A stretch of DNA of 64,000 nucleotides from CAVYXF01 sp963772335 (GTDB taxonomy: Bacteria > Pseudomonadota > Alphaproteobacteria > Rhizobiales > Rhodomicrobiaceae). This document shows positions 1-8,468 of this stretch, piece after piece (the first letter of the stretch is position 1; each line of letters starts with the position of its first letter). A program made the position numbers and the translations under genes. The DNA lies in contig CAVYXF010000012.1 of the NCBI GenBank assembly GCA_963772335.1, positions 38,583 to 102,582 on the forward strand, given 5' to 3'. The notes beneath the pieces were generated by a model that was not told where the DNA came from, did no database searches, and saw nothing but the letters and a program-made list of their open reading frames with translations.

Positions 1-479
1 TGGGCCAGCCGGTTCGCCGCGCCGACCACGAAGGAGGAGAAGGTGAAGCGTGTCTCGAGCGGCGAGCCTTCAAAGCCATCCCAGCCGGTGCGTCCGTCGC
101 GCAGCGTGCCGCCGTCTTCGCTGGGACCAGTCAGCGTCTTGGTGATCTCAGACTTCGCCGTAGGAGCAGGCCGCTCCGGGACGCGGCGCTCGATGCGCGC
201 AGTGTCGTGCGGCTGGCGCACCCGGAATTCGAGCCGGTCGACGCTGGTAAGCTCGGCCGTGCAGCAGGCCAGCAGCCGGTCGGAGTAATGCGCCTGCAGC
301 CAGTTGCGCAGGAATTTAGTCGGCACCGAGACCTGTACGGTGCGTCCTTCATAGGAATCGAGTTCGACGCGGCCGAACCATGAGGTGAAGACGTCTTCGC
401 CGAGCTCTGCGCGCAGGCGGCCCTGAATACGGCGCCATTTTCCTTCGACGGCTGTCGTATCTAATTCGAGAGTGGTCAC
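1..479 (-). CDS. dnaA: Chromosomal replication initiator DnaA, N-terminal part (3' end outside window)
   Basis: Reading the minus strand from a GTG at 479 gives a DnaA N-terminus: residues about 1-90 are the helicase-loading domain I (W15 R16 R17 I18, then TSWFGRVELDSYEG and VPTKFLRNWLQAHYSDRL), followed by a variable linker (domain II). The start of the AAA+ domain appears near residue 145 with TRFTFSSFVVGAANRLA, where the window ends. About 159 codons are present; the ATPase motifs and DNA-binding domain IV lie off the left edge. The GTG is chosen because an in-frame TAG lies five codons upstream and a GCGGGG purine stretch precedes it. DnaA binds DnaA boxes and opens oriC. The neighbouring rpsT on the same strand is a common arrangement in Hyphomicrobiales. 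Confidence 0.95.
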   Translation of the reverse strand, partial: MTTLELDTTAVEGKWRRIQGRLRAELGEDVFTSWFGRVELDSYEGRTVQVSVPTKFLRNWLQAHYSDRLLACCTAELTSVDRLEFRVRQPHDTARIERRVPERPAPTAKSEITKTLTGPSEDGGTLRDGRTGWDGFEGSPLETRFTFSSFVVGAANRLA

Positions 480-590
480 TGGTATACCCCGCTAAATTAC
501 TGTTCGCCGGCGCAATGCCACGCGAATACCTTCACGCCGTCTCTTGCTGGACGGCTGTCGTCATGCTGGTTATTGCTGCTTGGGCGGTTG

Positions 591-1073
591 CTAAGCCGCT
601 TTTGACCGCAACGGGATCAGCACCGCGGTTTTTTGCGGCTCCCGATCCGGAAGAATGGCGGTCATGATCAGAGCCTTCCTGGCTGCCCGGCCATCATGGC
701 CGTTCGCCAGAACGCTTTTTGAGAGCGTCTTCTGAGAGCTCTGACAGTAGGCCGGCAGCGCAGCGCTGAGGGCCTGCTCGGCGGCAACACATTCGACGCC
801 GCGTGTGCGCCATGCCGCTAAAATGGATAGGTCATAAAATTGATCGCAAATCTGCCGGGCGAGAGCGCGATAGTCCAGAACTGCCAAGCTGTCGCGCCAA
901 TTCGAAATTTCTTCGCCTGGCTCGCTGTCGCCGGACAGCAAAACGCTGCTCGTCAGCTTCGCGTGGGTGGACTTCGTCTGGTCCTTCGTCGTGCTGCGGG
1001 CTTTGGTCCAAGCCCATGCAACACTGCGCTGGCGGCGTTCAACCACCTGCTTTCGGTCTAGCCCGCTAAACAT
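591..1073 (-). CDS. Hypothetical protein in the dnaA-rpsT interval
   Basis: A 160-residue reading frame starts at an ATG at 1073 preceded by a textbook AGGAGG five bases upstream, which is the main reason to treat it as a gene. The protein is soluble and mixed-charge, with no signal peptide, membrane segment or motif I recognise. A Trp/Tyr-containing middle part (EISNWRDSLAVLDYRALARQ) looks helical. A shorter overlapping frame (832-1017, minus) is its shadow. It sits between dnaA and rpsT, all transcribed leftward, so it could be co-expressed with dnaA. No function can be assigned. It may instead be a chance frame in GC-rich DNA, although the ribosome binding site argues against that. Confidence 0.45.
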   Translation of the reverse strand: MFSGLDRKQVVERRQRSVAWAWTKARSTTKDQTKSTHAKLTSSVLLSGDSEPGEEISNWRDSLAVLDYRALARQICDQFYDLSILAAWRTRGVECVAAEQALSAALPAYCQSSQKTLSKSVLANGHDGRAARKALIMTAILPDREPQKTAVLIPLRSKAA

Positions 1074-1599
1074 CAAAACCTCCTGCTCGCCGACCAGTTC
1101 TCATCTCACTCTTCCGGAAAACGCCGCACAACACGGAAGAGAAGCGCCGAGAACAGTCTCCTTATTGCCCACAATACATTCGACAAAGTCATTCCAAGCG
1201 TCCGCAAATGCCACTTTGCGAACGTCAAGAAATGGCGATACGCATTACAAAGGAAAAATATCAGGAGGGGAAAACCATCCCCGTTCGGATAAGTGGAACT
1301 ATACACGCCCTTCCCTCTGGTTGCAATGTCAGGCCCGGCACGTAGGCCTGAAGGGCGAGAATAGCACAGGCGGGAGGATTGGTTGCAGCGACTCAGCATT
1401 TTGCAAGTAACTCTTTGAAAACAATCACCTTTTCGCGCAGGTCCGAGTCGCCTTATTGCGTATGGGGGTCAACACAATTCCGCCTTCTAGTCGCAATTTT
1501 TTACTTGATTGCCCTAAAGCTGCTTTATCAATCTTAGGTTGCATTTCCCTAATAAAGGGTTAACGCATTGATTCAACATTAATTTCAAGTGGATTGGAC
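1074..1599. other. Intergenic region between the orphan gene and rpsT; AT-rich stretch
   Basis: No supported gene. It holds an 8-bp inverted repeat, CTCTTCCG (1109-1116) and CGGAAGAG (1134-1141), just upstream of the orphan gene. From about 1430 to 1600 it becomes clearly more AT-rich than its surroundings, including TTAA elements at 1560-1563 and 1579-1582. I looked for TTATCCACA-type DnaA boxes and found no exact match, so I do not call an origin here. The AT-rich part most likely holds promoters for the leftward genes. Confidence 0.4.
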
Positions 1600-1630
1600 A
1601 AAAACGAAACGCCCGGCCAAAGGTCGGGCG
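1600..1630 (-). terminator. Rho-independent terminator of rpsT
   Basis: Read on the minus strand: stem CGCCCGACC, loop TTT, stem GGCCGGGCG (one G-U type mismatch), then TTTCGTTTTTG. It lies about 48 bases after the rpsT stop codon, the right position and direction to end the rpsT transcript. Confidence 0.85.
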
Positions 1631-1677
1631 TTGCATGATCGCAACAGCAGGGCAAAAGCAGCACGCTGCCTTGCTGC

Positions 1678-1944
1678 TCAGGCTCCGAGCGCGTGGATTC
1701 GCGCCGAGAGCCGCGAGATTTTCCGGGAAGCGGTATTCTTATGTAAAATGCCCTTCTGCGAGCTGCGCATCAGCTCAGGCTGGGCATCGCGCAGGGCACT
1801 CTCCGCGGCGTTTTTATCGCCGGTCGCGATCGCCTCTTCGACCTTGCGCACGAAAGTGCGCATACGGCTGCGTCTTGCCTTATTAATTGCTGTGCGCCGC
1901 GCCGTCACACGGGCGGCCTTTTTGGCGGATTTGGTATTGGCCAT
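1678..1944 (-). CDS. rpsT: 30S ribosomal protein S20
   Basis: 88 residues, the normal length for bS20. It opens with MANTKSAKKAARVTARRTA, the hallmark N-terminus, and continues with the basic helical segment NKARRSRMRTFVRKVEEAI and the conserved GILHKNTASRKISRLSARI near the C-terminus. S20 binds 16S rRNA at the base of the small subunit early in assembly. The gene stands alone, with a promoter region of about 130 bases to the right and a clear terminator to the left. The dnaA/rpsT pairing is typical of Hyphomicrobiales. Confidence 0.98.
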   Translation of the reverse strand: MANTKSAKKAARVTARRTAINKARRSRMRTFVRKVEEAIATGDKNAAESALRDAQPELMRSSQKGILHKNTASRKISRLSARIHALGA

Positions 1945-2141
1945 TCGTAAAACCTTGGCTTAAGGGAACAGACACTCTCCCATGCAGGGCCGAATCGGCG
2001 TGCCGACATTTGCGGGACCCGGGCGGCTGGGAGTGGAAACGTGGTTGCGTGTATAGCGCTCGTCCCCTATGAGGTCAATTGGAGAAGGTCGTCCAAGCCG
2101 TTCCGTGCCGGGTAAAATCCTCAAAAAGCATTGCAGCGATC

Positions 2142-3149
2142 ATGAAGGTTCTCGTCACCGGCGCGGCCGGGTTCATCGGCTTCTTCATCGCCAGGGCGCT
2201 CCTCAACCGCGGCGATCAGGTTGTCGGGCTCGACAACCTGAATGATTATTACGATCCGGCGCTGAAACAGGCGCGTCTCGCGCAGCTCCAGGGGCGTAAC
2301 GGCTTTCATTTCATCAAAGCCGATCTCGCCGACCGCGACGCTATCGCGTCCGTTTTTGCCGTCGAAAAGCCCGATCGCGTGGTACATCTGGCGGCCCAGG
2401 CGGGAGTGCGCTATTCACTCGATCATCCGCACGCTTATGTCGCCTCGAACCTCACCGGTTTTCTCAATGTGCTCGAAGGCTGCCGGCACCACGCTCGCGG
2501 CCATCTGGTGTTCGCCTCGTCATCCTCGGTCTATGGCGCCAACACCGCCATGCCGTTCAGTGTCCATGACGGCGCCGACCACCCGTTCTCGCTTTATGGC
2601 GCGACGAAGAAATCTAACGAGGTGACGGCGCACAGCTACGCCCATCTTTATGGCATCCCGACGACGGGATTGCGGTTCTTCACCGTCTACGGCCCCTGGG
2701 GGCGGCCGGACATGGCCCCGTTCAGCTTCACCGCCAAAATTCTGGCCGGCGCGCCGATCGACGTGTTCAACAACGGCCAGCATGCCCGCGATTTTACCTA
2801 TATCGATGATATCGTGGAGGGCGTGGTCCGTGTGCTGGACCGCGTGCCGGAGCCGAATCCGGACTGGGACAGCGCCCGGCCCGATCCTGCCACCTCAGCC
2901 GCGCCTTACCGGCTCTACAATATCGGCAACAACCAGCCGGTCGAGCTGATGGATTTCATCGCCGCAATCGAGGCTGCGACAGGCCGCGAGGCGGTGAAGA
3001 ACTTCCTGCCGATGCAGCCCGGCGATGTGCTCGCCACCTATGCCGATGTCGATGACCTCGCCCGCGATGTCGGTTTCGCGCCGAAGACGCCAATCGGGGA
3101 AGGTATGCGCCGGTTCGTGTCCTGGTATCGCGAGTTTTATAAGGTCTAA
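2142..3149 (+). CDS. NAD-dependent sugar-nucleotide epimerase, UDP-glucuronate 4-epimerase type
   Basis: 335 residues of the extended short-chain dehydrogenase family. The ATG at 2142 is preferred because the Rossmann motif follows at once (MKVLVTGAAGFIGFFIA, GxxGxxG); an upstream in-frame start at 2079 would only add 21 unconserved residues. The catalytic S-x-Y-x3-K is seen as SSSSVYG then YGATKKSNE. DYYDPALKQARLAQL after the first beta strands and the PWGRPDMA and FNNGQHARDFTYIDDIVEG motifs fit the CapI/LpsL group, which interconverts UDP-glucuronate and UDP-galacturonate for surface polysaccharides. It is divergent from rpsT and convergent with the hydratase gene. Substrate is inferred from motifs; another UDP-sugar is possible. 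Confidence 0.85.
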   Translation: MKVLVTGAAGFIGFFIARALLNRGDQVVGLDNLNDYYDPALKQARLAQLQGRNGFHFIKADLADRDAIASVFAVEKPDRVVHLAAQAGVRYSLDHPHAYVASNLTGFLNVLEGCRHHARGHLVFASSSSVYGANTAMPFSVHDGADHPFSLYGATKKSNEVTAHSYAHLYGIPTTGLRFFTVYGPWGRPDMAPFSFTAKILAGAPIDVFNNGQHARDFTYIDDIVEGVVRVLDRVPEPNPDWDSARPDPATSAAPYRLYNIGNNQPVELMDFIAAIEAATGREAVKNFLPMQPGDVLATYADVDDLARDVGFAPKTPIGEGMRRFVSWYREFYKV

Positions 3150-3171
3150 CCCTGCCCGCAGGCCTTCCCAA

Positions 3172-3382
3172 AGCCCCCTCACCCGGCCGCCTTCGGCGTC
3201 CGTCCCCTCCCGCGAGGGGAGAGGGCTATGCGGTGCCCAGCTGAAGCGTCCTGCCCAACGCAACGGGAGCTAAAAGCGGACTCTGCGATCGTTGCTATGG
3301 CTCATTCAAGCGCAGGGAGCAGCCCTCTTCCTTCGCGGGAGAGGGCGGCAGACGGCGCAGCCGTGAGCCGGGTGAGGGGGCT
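3172..3382. repeat. Long inverted repeat between convergent genes
   Basis: Perfect 15-bp arms AGCCCCCTCACCCGG (3172-3186) and its complement (3368-3382) enclose imperfect CCCTCTCCCGCG/CGCGGGAGAGGG sequences on both sides. The same CCCCCTCACCC plus CCCTCTCCCC building blocks recur at about 14640-14729 upstream of the homocysteine methyltransferase gene, and a GGTGAGGGGGCT fragment lies at 63680-63692, so this is a dispersed family. It fills almost the whole gap between two convergent genes and may also act as a transcription stop. Confidence 0.75.
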
Positions 3383-3414
3383 TTTGCCGGCCTCACCAAC
3401 GGCGAAGCCTCTGC

Positions 3415-4188
3415 CTAACGGTGGGTGAACTCGGCTTTGCGCTTCTCGACGAAGGCGGCCATGCCCTCCTTCTGGTCGGCGGTGGAGAACAGCGCCTGGA
3501 ACAGCCGCCGCTCGAATCGCACGCCTTCCGTCAGCGTCGTCTCGAAGCCCCGGTTCACGGCTTCCTTGGCAGCCAGTGCGGCCGGCAGTGACATATTGGC
3601 GACCACCTCCGCCGCCTTCACCGCCTCGATCAGCAGGTCGGCGGCGGGCACAACACGAGAAACCAGGCCGCAGCGCTCGGCTTCGGCGGCATCCATCATC
3701 CGGCCGGTGAGGCAGAGGTCCATGGTCTTGGCCTTGCCGATAGAGCGCGCGAGACGCTGCGTGCCGCCGGAGCCAGGGATGACGCCGAGATTGATCTCTG
3801 GCTGACCGAATTTGGCATTATCGGCAGCGATGATGAAATCGCACATCAGCGCCAGCTCGCACCCGCCTCCCAGTGCATAGCCTGCAACCGCGGCGATCAC
3901 CGGCTTGCGGCAGCGGGAAAGCCGCTCCCAGGGCTCGATGAAGTCCTTCTTGTAGACATCGATGAACTCATAAGAGCGCATCTCCTTGATGTCGGCACCG
4001 GCGGCGAAGGCCTTTTGTGAGCCGGTCAGCACCACGCAGCCGATGCCGTCATCGTCGCTGAAATCGTCGAGCGCGGCGTTCATTTCGGAGATCAGCTTGG
4101 CGTTCAGCGCATTCAGCGCCTCGGGCCGGTTGAGGGTGATGATGCCGACGCGGCCGCGCTTTTCGAGAAGGATGGTGTCATAGGCCAT
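3415..4188 (-). CDS. Enoyl-CoA hydratase (crotonase family)
   Basis: 257 residues, the usual length for a monofunctional hydratase. The two catalytic glutamates of the family are present: E111 in GYALGGGCELAL and E131 in GQPEINLGVIPGSGGTQRL. The oxyanion-hole segment FAAGADIKEM is at 61-70. It adds water to 2-enoyl-CoA in fatty-acid beta-oxidation or related degradations. It lies 15 bases upstream of the mutM start on the same strand, following mutM in the transcript; this pairing recurs in Hyphomicrobiales near dnaA/rpsT without an obvious metabolic link. Substrate chain length cannot be read from the sequence. Confidence 0.93.
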   Translation of the reverse strand: MAYDTILLEKRGRVGIITLNRPEALNALNAKLISEMNAALDDFSDDDGIGCVVLTGSQKAFAAGADIKEMRSYEFIDVYKKDFIEPWERLSRCRKPVIAAVAGYALGGGCELALMCDFIIAADNAKFGQPEINLGVIPGSGGTQRLARSIGKAKTMDLCLTGRMMDAAEAERCGLVSRVVPAADLLIEAVKAAEVVANMSLPAALAAKEAVNRGFETTLTEGVRFERRLFQALFSTADQKEGMAAFVEKRKAEFTHR

Positions 4189-4203
4189 GGGGTGCTCCGG
4201 ACG

Positions 4204-5085
4204 TTATTTCTGGCAGGAGGGACAATAGAATGTCGAGCGGCCGTTTTGAACCACGCGTTCGATCACGCCGCGGCAGCCCTTTCCCGGGCAGGGCTCGCCT
4301 TCGCGGCCATAGACGCAGAATCTGTGCTGGAAGTAGCCGAGCGAGCCGTCGGCCTGGCGGTAGTCGCGCAAGGACGACCCGCCCGCAGCGATGGCATCCT
4401 TGAGCACCGCGGGTATCGCTTCGGCGAGCTTGCGCGCGCCGGCGCTCGCCGCTCCCGATTTGGTGGCCAACACCGAAGCCGGCCGGAACGGCGACAGCCG
4501 CGCGCGATAGAGCGCCTCGCAGACATAGATGTTGCCGAGGCCCGCAATGACCCGCTGGTCGAGTAGAAAAGCCTTTAGTGACTGGGTGCGTCCGGCCGCG
4601 CGCTTAGCCAGAAATTCCGGCGTCAGCGCGCCGTCAAGCGGCTCGACGCCGAGCCCCTTGAAGAGCGGGTGCCGCTCCAATCCGCCCGGCTCGATCAGCG
4701 TCATGTAGCCGAAGCGTCGCGCATCGGTGTAGCGGATCACCGCGCCGTTGCTCATCGTGAAGACTACATGCTCATGCTTGCGCTCTTGGGTGGCGTCGTG
4801 GACGAACTCGCCGGGGATTATGGTCTCCCTGCCCTTCTCGATGATAAAGCGCCCGCTCATGCCAAGATGCATCGCCAGCACCTCGCCGTCATCGAGTGAG
4901 GCGAGGAGATATTTGGCGCGGCGGCCCAGATGCTGGACGCGGCGTCCCTTGAGCTGCTTGGCAAAATCCTTTGGAAACGGGAAGCGCAGGTCAGGGCGGC
5001 GCTGCTCGACCTTGGCGAAGCGCGCGCCCTCCAGCACGGGCGCCAGGCCGCGCCTGACGGTCTCGACTTCGGGAAGCTCGGGCAT
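4204..5085 (-). CDS. mutM: Formamidopyrimidine-DNA glycosylase (MutM/Fpg)
   Basis: 293 residues. It begins with MPELPEVETVRRGL, so the mature N-terminal proline (P2) and E3 of the bifunctional glycosylase/AP-lyase are intact; K58 in RRAKYLLASL matches the conserved catalytic-domain lysine. The helix-two-turn-helix contains the QRVIAGLGNIYVCEALYRARLSP signature region, and the C-terminal zinc finger has Cys at about 266, 271, 288 and 291. It removes 8-oxoguanine and ring-opened purines. Translation would couple to the enoyl-CoA hydratase 15 bases downstream. Nothing is missing. Confidence 0.97.
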   Translation of the reverse strand: MPELPEVETVRRGLAPVLEGARFAKVEQRRPDLRFPFPKDFAKQLKGRRVQHLGRRAKYLLASLDDGEVLAMHLGMSGRFIIEKGRETIIPGEFVHDATQERKHEHVVFTMSNGAVIRYTDARRFGYMTLIEPGGLERHPLFKGLGVEPLDGALTPEFLAKRAAGRTQSLKAFLLDQRVIAGLGNIYVCEALYRARLSPFRPASVLATKSGAASAGARKLAEAIPAVLKDAIAAGGSSLRDYRQADGSLGYFQHRFCVYGREGEPCPGKGCRGVIERVVQNGRSTFYCPSCQK

Positions 5086-5331
5086 AGGCTCGGTTTTTCA
5101 CGTTTGCCCAGACCATAGCAGCGCCGCCGCTCGAATTAGCAAGCGCAATTTCGCTTAAGGCCGCGCCGCTGATGCCAAACGTCACGGCTTCGGCGCAAAT
5201 GCCTCCTAAAGCGTTAGTCCTCTGTAGAGCCGCTTGCGCGCGGCGCAACACCGCCTAGAGATTGTCTGACAGGCTGGGCGGATGTTACAGCCGCCCGGGA
5301 TAGCCGGCATTCACCGCAAAGGAGGACCATT

Positions 5332-5694
5332 ATGGGCAATCCCTTCGTTCATATCGAACTCAACACGACCGATCCCGCAAAGGCCAAATCGTTCTTCGGC
5401 CAGCTGTTCGACTGGGAGCTGCAGGACATGGACATGGGCGACATGACCTACACCACGATCCGGGTCGGCGAGGGCACGGGGGGAGGCATGATGAAGCACC
5501 CGATGCCCGGCCAGCCGTCGGTCTGGGTCCCCTATGTGCTGGTCGACAACGTCGAGACCTCGACCAAGAAGGCGCGCTCGCTCGGCGCCACGGTTATCAA
5601 GGAGAAGACCGAGGTGCCGAATATGGGCTGGTTCAGCATCATCCTCGACCCGACCGGCGCCGCGCTCGGCCTGTGGGAGACCAAGGCCCAATAA
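5332..5694 (+). CDS. VOC-superfamily (glyoxalase-like) protein
   Basis: 120 residues, preceded by AGGAGG seven bases before the ATG. The sequence shows one vicinal-oxygen-chelate module: FVHIELNTTDPAKAKSFFGQLFDWEL at the start, GGGMMKHP in the middle, and the VPYVLVDNVETSTKKARSLGA / GWFSIILDPTGAALGLWE second half. This pattern is close to the small VOC proteins often annotated as glyoxalase or bleomycin-resistance-like. H7 and E9 at the start and the second-half residues may bind metal. The reaction is unknown. It is a monocistronic gene ending in a long hairpin. Confidence 0.85.
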   Translation: MGNPFVHIELNTTDPAKAKSFFGQLFDWELQDMDMGDMTYTTIRVGEGTGGGMMKHPMPGQPSVWVPYVLVDNVETSTKKARSLGATVIKEKTEVPNMGWFSIILDPTGAALGLWETKAQ

Positions 5695-5704
5695 GCAACC
5701 GGCC

Positions 5705-5751
5705 GCGGATCGAGCCCAGCCCGCGGATATCTGAGCTGGCACTCGATCCGC
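5705..5751. terminator. Hairpin between convergent genes
   Basis: Perfect 10-bp stem GCGGATCGAG (5705-5714) and CTCGATCCGC (5742-5751), with a second inner CCAGC/GCTGG pairing. It sits just after the VOC gene and before the 3' end of the leftward membrane-protein gene. There is no long U tract, so termination may be weak or Rho-assisted. Confidence 0.5.
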
Positions 5752-5811
5752 GTTCTGGCCCACGCCGTTGTGCGCAGGGCTATCGGTCCGCTCGCCTTAG
5801 ACTGGCCCGTC

Positions 5812-6429
5812 CTAGAGACCTATATTGGCCTTCTGTGCTGCAAGTCTTTCGGATTCACCCGCTGCTCGCTCGAGGCTGGGCAGCAGCTTGGTTTCGGCGG
5901 ATTTGAGGTAGTTTTCCAGACGCTCCGAGAGGTATCTCCTGTCCGCCTGGTTCGAGGACGTGATGCTGCGGAACATCTGGTGGGCCTCGTTGTCGCGCAG
6001 CAGCTCGCCGACATCCTCATAAAAGGCCTGCATCTCAGCCAAGGTCTCCGGCGGGGTATCAAAGATCGTGTCCGTCTGTGCGCCGGCACGCCACAGATAG
6101 AGCCGCAGCTGCGGCCAGTCGCCGTAGACCGCGATGCCTTCCTGGGTCTTCTGCATCCGGCCGAGGAATTCCCTCAGCCGCACCGTATTATACCGCAGCT
6201 CCGCCCCCAGCCCCTGCAACAGATCGGTCCGCTGTTGAGCCTTGGTGAACTGATCATATTGCAGCGTGCGCTGATAGCCGACATATCCGGCAAGGTAGAC
6301 GCCGAGCACCGTGGCGATAATGGTGAAAATCTGCGCCACCACAAATTGCGGCCCCCCGAGCGCGGTCAAAAAACCGGTCGTCGGCGCGCGGCTCGCCTCG
6401 CCCAGGGGTGCTGTCTCGACTTGTGCCAT
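5812..6429 (-). CDS. Hypothetical membrane-anchored protein
   Basis: 205 residues counted from the ATG at 6429, which has AGGAGG eight bases upstream; a TTG two codons earlier is rejected. After a short cytoplasmic leader there is one hydrophobic segment (FVVAQIFTIIATVLGVYLAGYVGY, about residues 29-52). A long helical, charged domain follows, with probable coiled-coil stretches (LQGLGAELRYNTVRLREFLGRM and LSERLENYLKSAETKLLPSLERA). I do not recognise a family. The architecture, one membrane helix plus helical bundle, is similar in style to the protein at 31964-32653. It stands alone between the VOC gene and the divergent chemoreceptor gene. Confidence 0.8.
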   Translation of the reverse strand: MAQVETAPLGEASRAPTTGFLTALGGPQFVVAQIFTIIATVLGVYLAGYVGYQRTLQYDQFTKAQQRTDLLQGLGAELRYNTVRLREFLGRMQKTQEGIAVYGDWPQLRLYLWRAGAQTDTIFDTPPETLAEMQAFYEDVGELLRDNEAHQMFRSITSSNQADRRYLSERLENYLKSAETKLLPSLERAAGESERLAAQKANIGL

Positions 6430-6664
6430 TCCCAATCCCTCCTACTCACACGCTGGCATGTTCGTAGCTTTGCGATGCGGCAAACTCAAGAAAGCTGTTG
6501 AGGCAGCGCTTCTTGGCAGATCGGTCTTGCGAAAGCGGGTGAGTGCGCGGGCTGGCGGCGACCGATAGCTTAACAGCAACCCGCACAATGACGGGCGCGG
6601 ATTATCGGAAAATTCAGGCAAGGCGCCTATCAAGGATCGGCAGCAAACCAACAAAGAGCCCGCC

Positions 6665-8416
6665 ATGCCCAAAGGAATTCGCGCGCGTCTGCATGCCATC
6701 ACAGCGGCCGCACTGATCGGCATCATTGCGGTGATCGGCTTCTCTCTCCTGAAGCTTCACGACACGATTGTCGATGCGCGCGCCGCCAAGACCCGGCAGC
6801 TGGTGGAGGCCGCCTCCAGTGTGCTTGCCGGCCTTTACGAGCAGGAAAAGGCGGGCGCCCTCACCCGCGAGGAGGCGCAAAAGCGCGCTATCGCGACGCT
6901 GCAGTCCATGCGCTATGACGGCAAGGAGTACTTCTGGATCCAGGACATGCAGCCGCGCATGATCATGCACCCTATCAAGCCCGAGCTCAATGGCCAGGAC
7001 CTCAATGGCAGCCATGACCCGAACGGCAAATTCCTATTCCGGGAAATGGTGAAGGTCGTCCAGGAGAACGGGGCTGGCCTCGTTCCCTATCAGTGGCCCA
7101 AGCCGGGCGAGGACAAGCCAGTCGACAAGATCTCCTACGTCAAGGGCTTTGCTCCCTGGGGCTGGATGGTCGGCTCCGGGGTCTATGCTGACGATACCAT
7201 CAAACAGGTCCGCGCCGCCGCGGTGAGCCTGCTTGAGGGCGCGGGCATCGCTGGGCTTCTGGTCGGCCTCATCGCAACCCTGATCGGGCGTGCTATTGCG
7301 AGACGGATCATGGCGCTTGCCGCCGTCATGCGGGGGATTGCTGATGGACGTCTCAATCAGGAGGTGCCCTCGGCAGGCGAAGCCGACGAAATCGGCGCCA
7401 TGGCAGACTCGGTGCTCGTGTTCCGCGACAATGCCCTCGAACGCCAGCGCCTCCAGGACGAGGCCGACAGGGCCGCCAAGGAGAAGGCACAGCTCAATGC
7501 GGAGCTCGAAACCAGCATCGCGGCGTTTCAGAGCTCGATCGAAAGCGTGCTAACCACGCTTGGCGAGAAGACTTCGGAGATGCAGACGACGGCAGAAGCG
7601 CTGGCTCAAATCTCGGCCCGCACTTCTGGCGGCACCAAATCCGCCTCCCAAATCTCGACCGAGAGCGGAGAGCATATCGCCGCGGTCGCCGCCGCGACCG
7701 ATCAACTGTCGCGATCCATCCAGGAGATTTCGCAGCAGGTCAGCGGTGCGGCGACAACCGTGCGCCGCGGCAGCGAGACGGCCTTGGTTTCAGCGCAGCA
7801 AGTCAGGGATCTGGCGGCCGCCAGTGAGCGTATCGGCACCGTGGTCGGCTCGGTCCAGGCGATCGCGGCGCAAACCAATCTGCTCGCGCTCAATGCAACC
7901 ATAGAGGCCGCACGGGCCGGGGAGGCGGGCAAGGGTTTTGCCGTGGTGGCCCAGGAAGTCAAGACACTCGCCGACCAGACGGCCAAGGCCACCGACGAGA
8001 TCGTTGCCCGCGTCGAAGCCATCCAAACCAGCACGAACCAGGCGGTGAACTCTATCAACGAACTTGCCGAAATGATGAAGGACATTCAGGGCGTGACCGT
8101 CGCGGTCGCCTCCGCCGTCGAGGAACAAAGCGCAGCAACCAGCAATATCGCTGAGAGCATCCAAATGGCGACGGAGGGCGCCGGCCGGCTGAGCACAAAT
8201 ATTGGCGAGGTCAAGACGGCGGCACTCGAGACCGACTCCTCCGCAAGCCACGTGCTTGCCGCCTCGCAGGTGCTACGCACGCAGGCGTCGCTGATGGAGC
8301 AGCAGGTGAAGGCTTTCCTCGCGACGCTCCGTCACGGACCGATGGACCGGCGCAAGGAGGATGAGCCGATAAGAGGGCCGGATCGGCGCAAGGGTACGCA
8401 ATCGCAGGCGGCATAG
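6665..8416 (+). CDS. Methyl-accepting chemotaxis protein with single Cache sensor
   Basis: 583 residues. TM1 is at about 12-31, a periplasmic single-Cache domain at about 40-180 (YDGKEYFWIQDMQPRMIMHP, then the PELNGQDLNG and DPNGKFLF signature), TM2 at about 186-210, a HAMP domain to about 265, and the cytoplasmic signalling hairpin with its tip (AAQTNLLALNATIEAARAGE) near residue 400-425. The C-terminus carries a hydrophilic GPMDRRKEDEPIRGPDRRKG tail in which DRRK is repeated. The family passes ligand binding to CheA/CheW. Single-Cache sensors often bind small carboxylates, but the ligand cannot be read here. No che genes are nearby. Confidence 0.95.
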   Translation: MPKGIRARLHAITAAALIGIIAVIGFSLLKLHDTIVDARAAKTRQLVEAASSVLAGLYEQEKAGALTREEAQKRAIATLQSMRYDGKEYFWIQDMQPRMIMHPIKPELNGQDLNGSHDPNGKFLFREMVKVVQENGAGLVPYQWPKPGEDKPVDKISYVKGFAPWGWMVGSGVYADDTIKQVRAAAVSLLEGAGIAGLLVGLIATLIGRAIARRIMALAAVMRGIADGRLNQEVPSAGEADEIGAMADSVLVFRDNALERQRLQDEADRAAKEKAQLNAELETSIAAFQSSIESVLTTLGEKTSEMQTTAEALAQISARTSGGTKSASQISTESGEHIAAVAAATDQLSRSIQEISQQVSGAATTVRRGSETALVSAQQVRDLAAASERIGTVVGSVQAIAAQTNLLALNATIEAARAGEAGKGFAVVAQEVKTLADQTAKATDEIVARVEAIQTSTNQAVNSINELAEMMKDIQGVTVAVASAVEEQSAATSNIAESIQMATEGAGRLSTNIGEVKTAALETDSSASHVLAASQVLRTQASLMEQQVKAFLATLRHGPMDRRKEDEPIRGPDRRKGTQSQAA

Positions 8417-8468
8417 CAGCGGCAATTGACGTTGGCAGCGGCATGGCGGACGCGCTAGGCTGTGCGCC

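Noticed and set aside
1400..1600. AT-rich stretch near dnaA as oriC
   Set aside because: No exact DnaA boxes and no cluster of near matches seen; in many Alphaproteobacteria the origin is by hemE, not dnaA.
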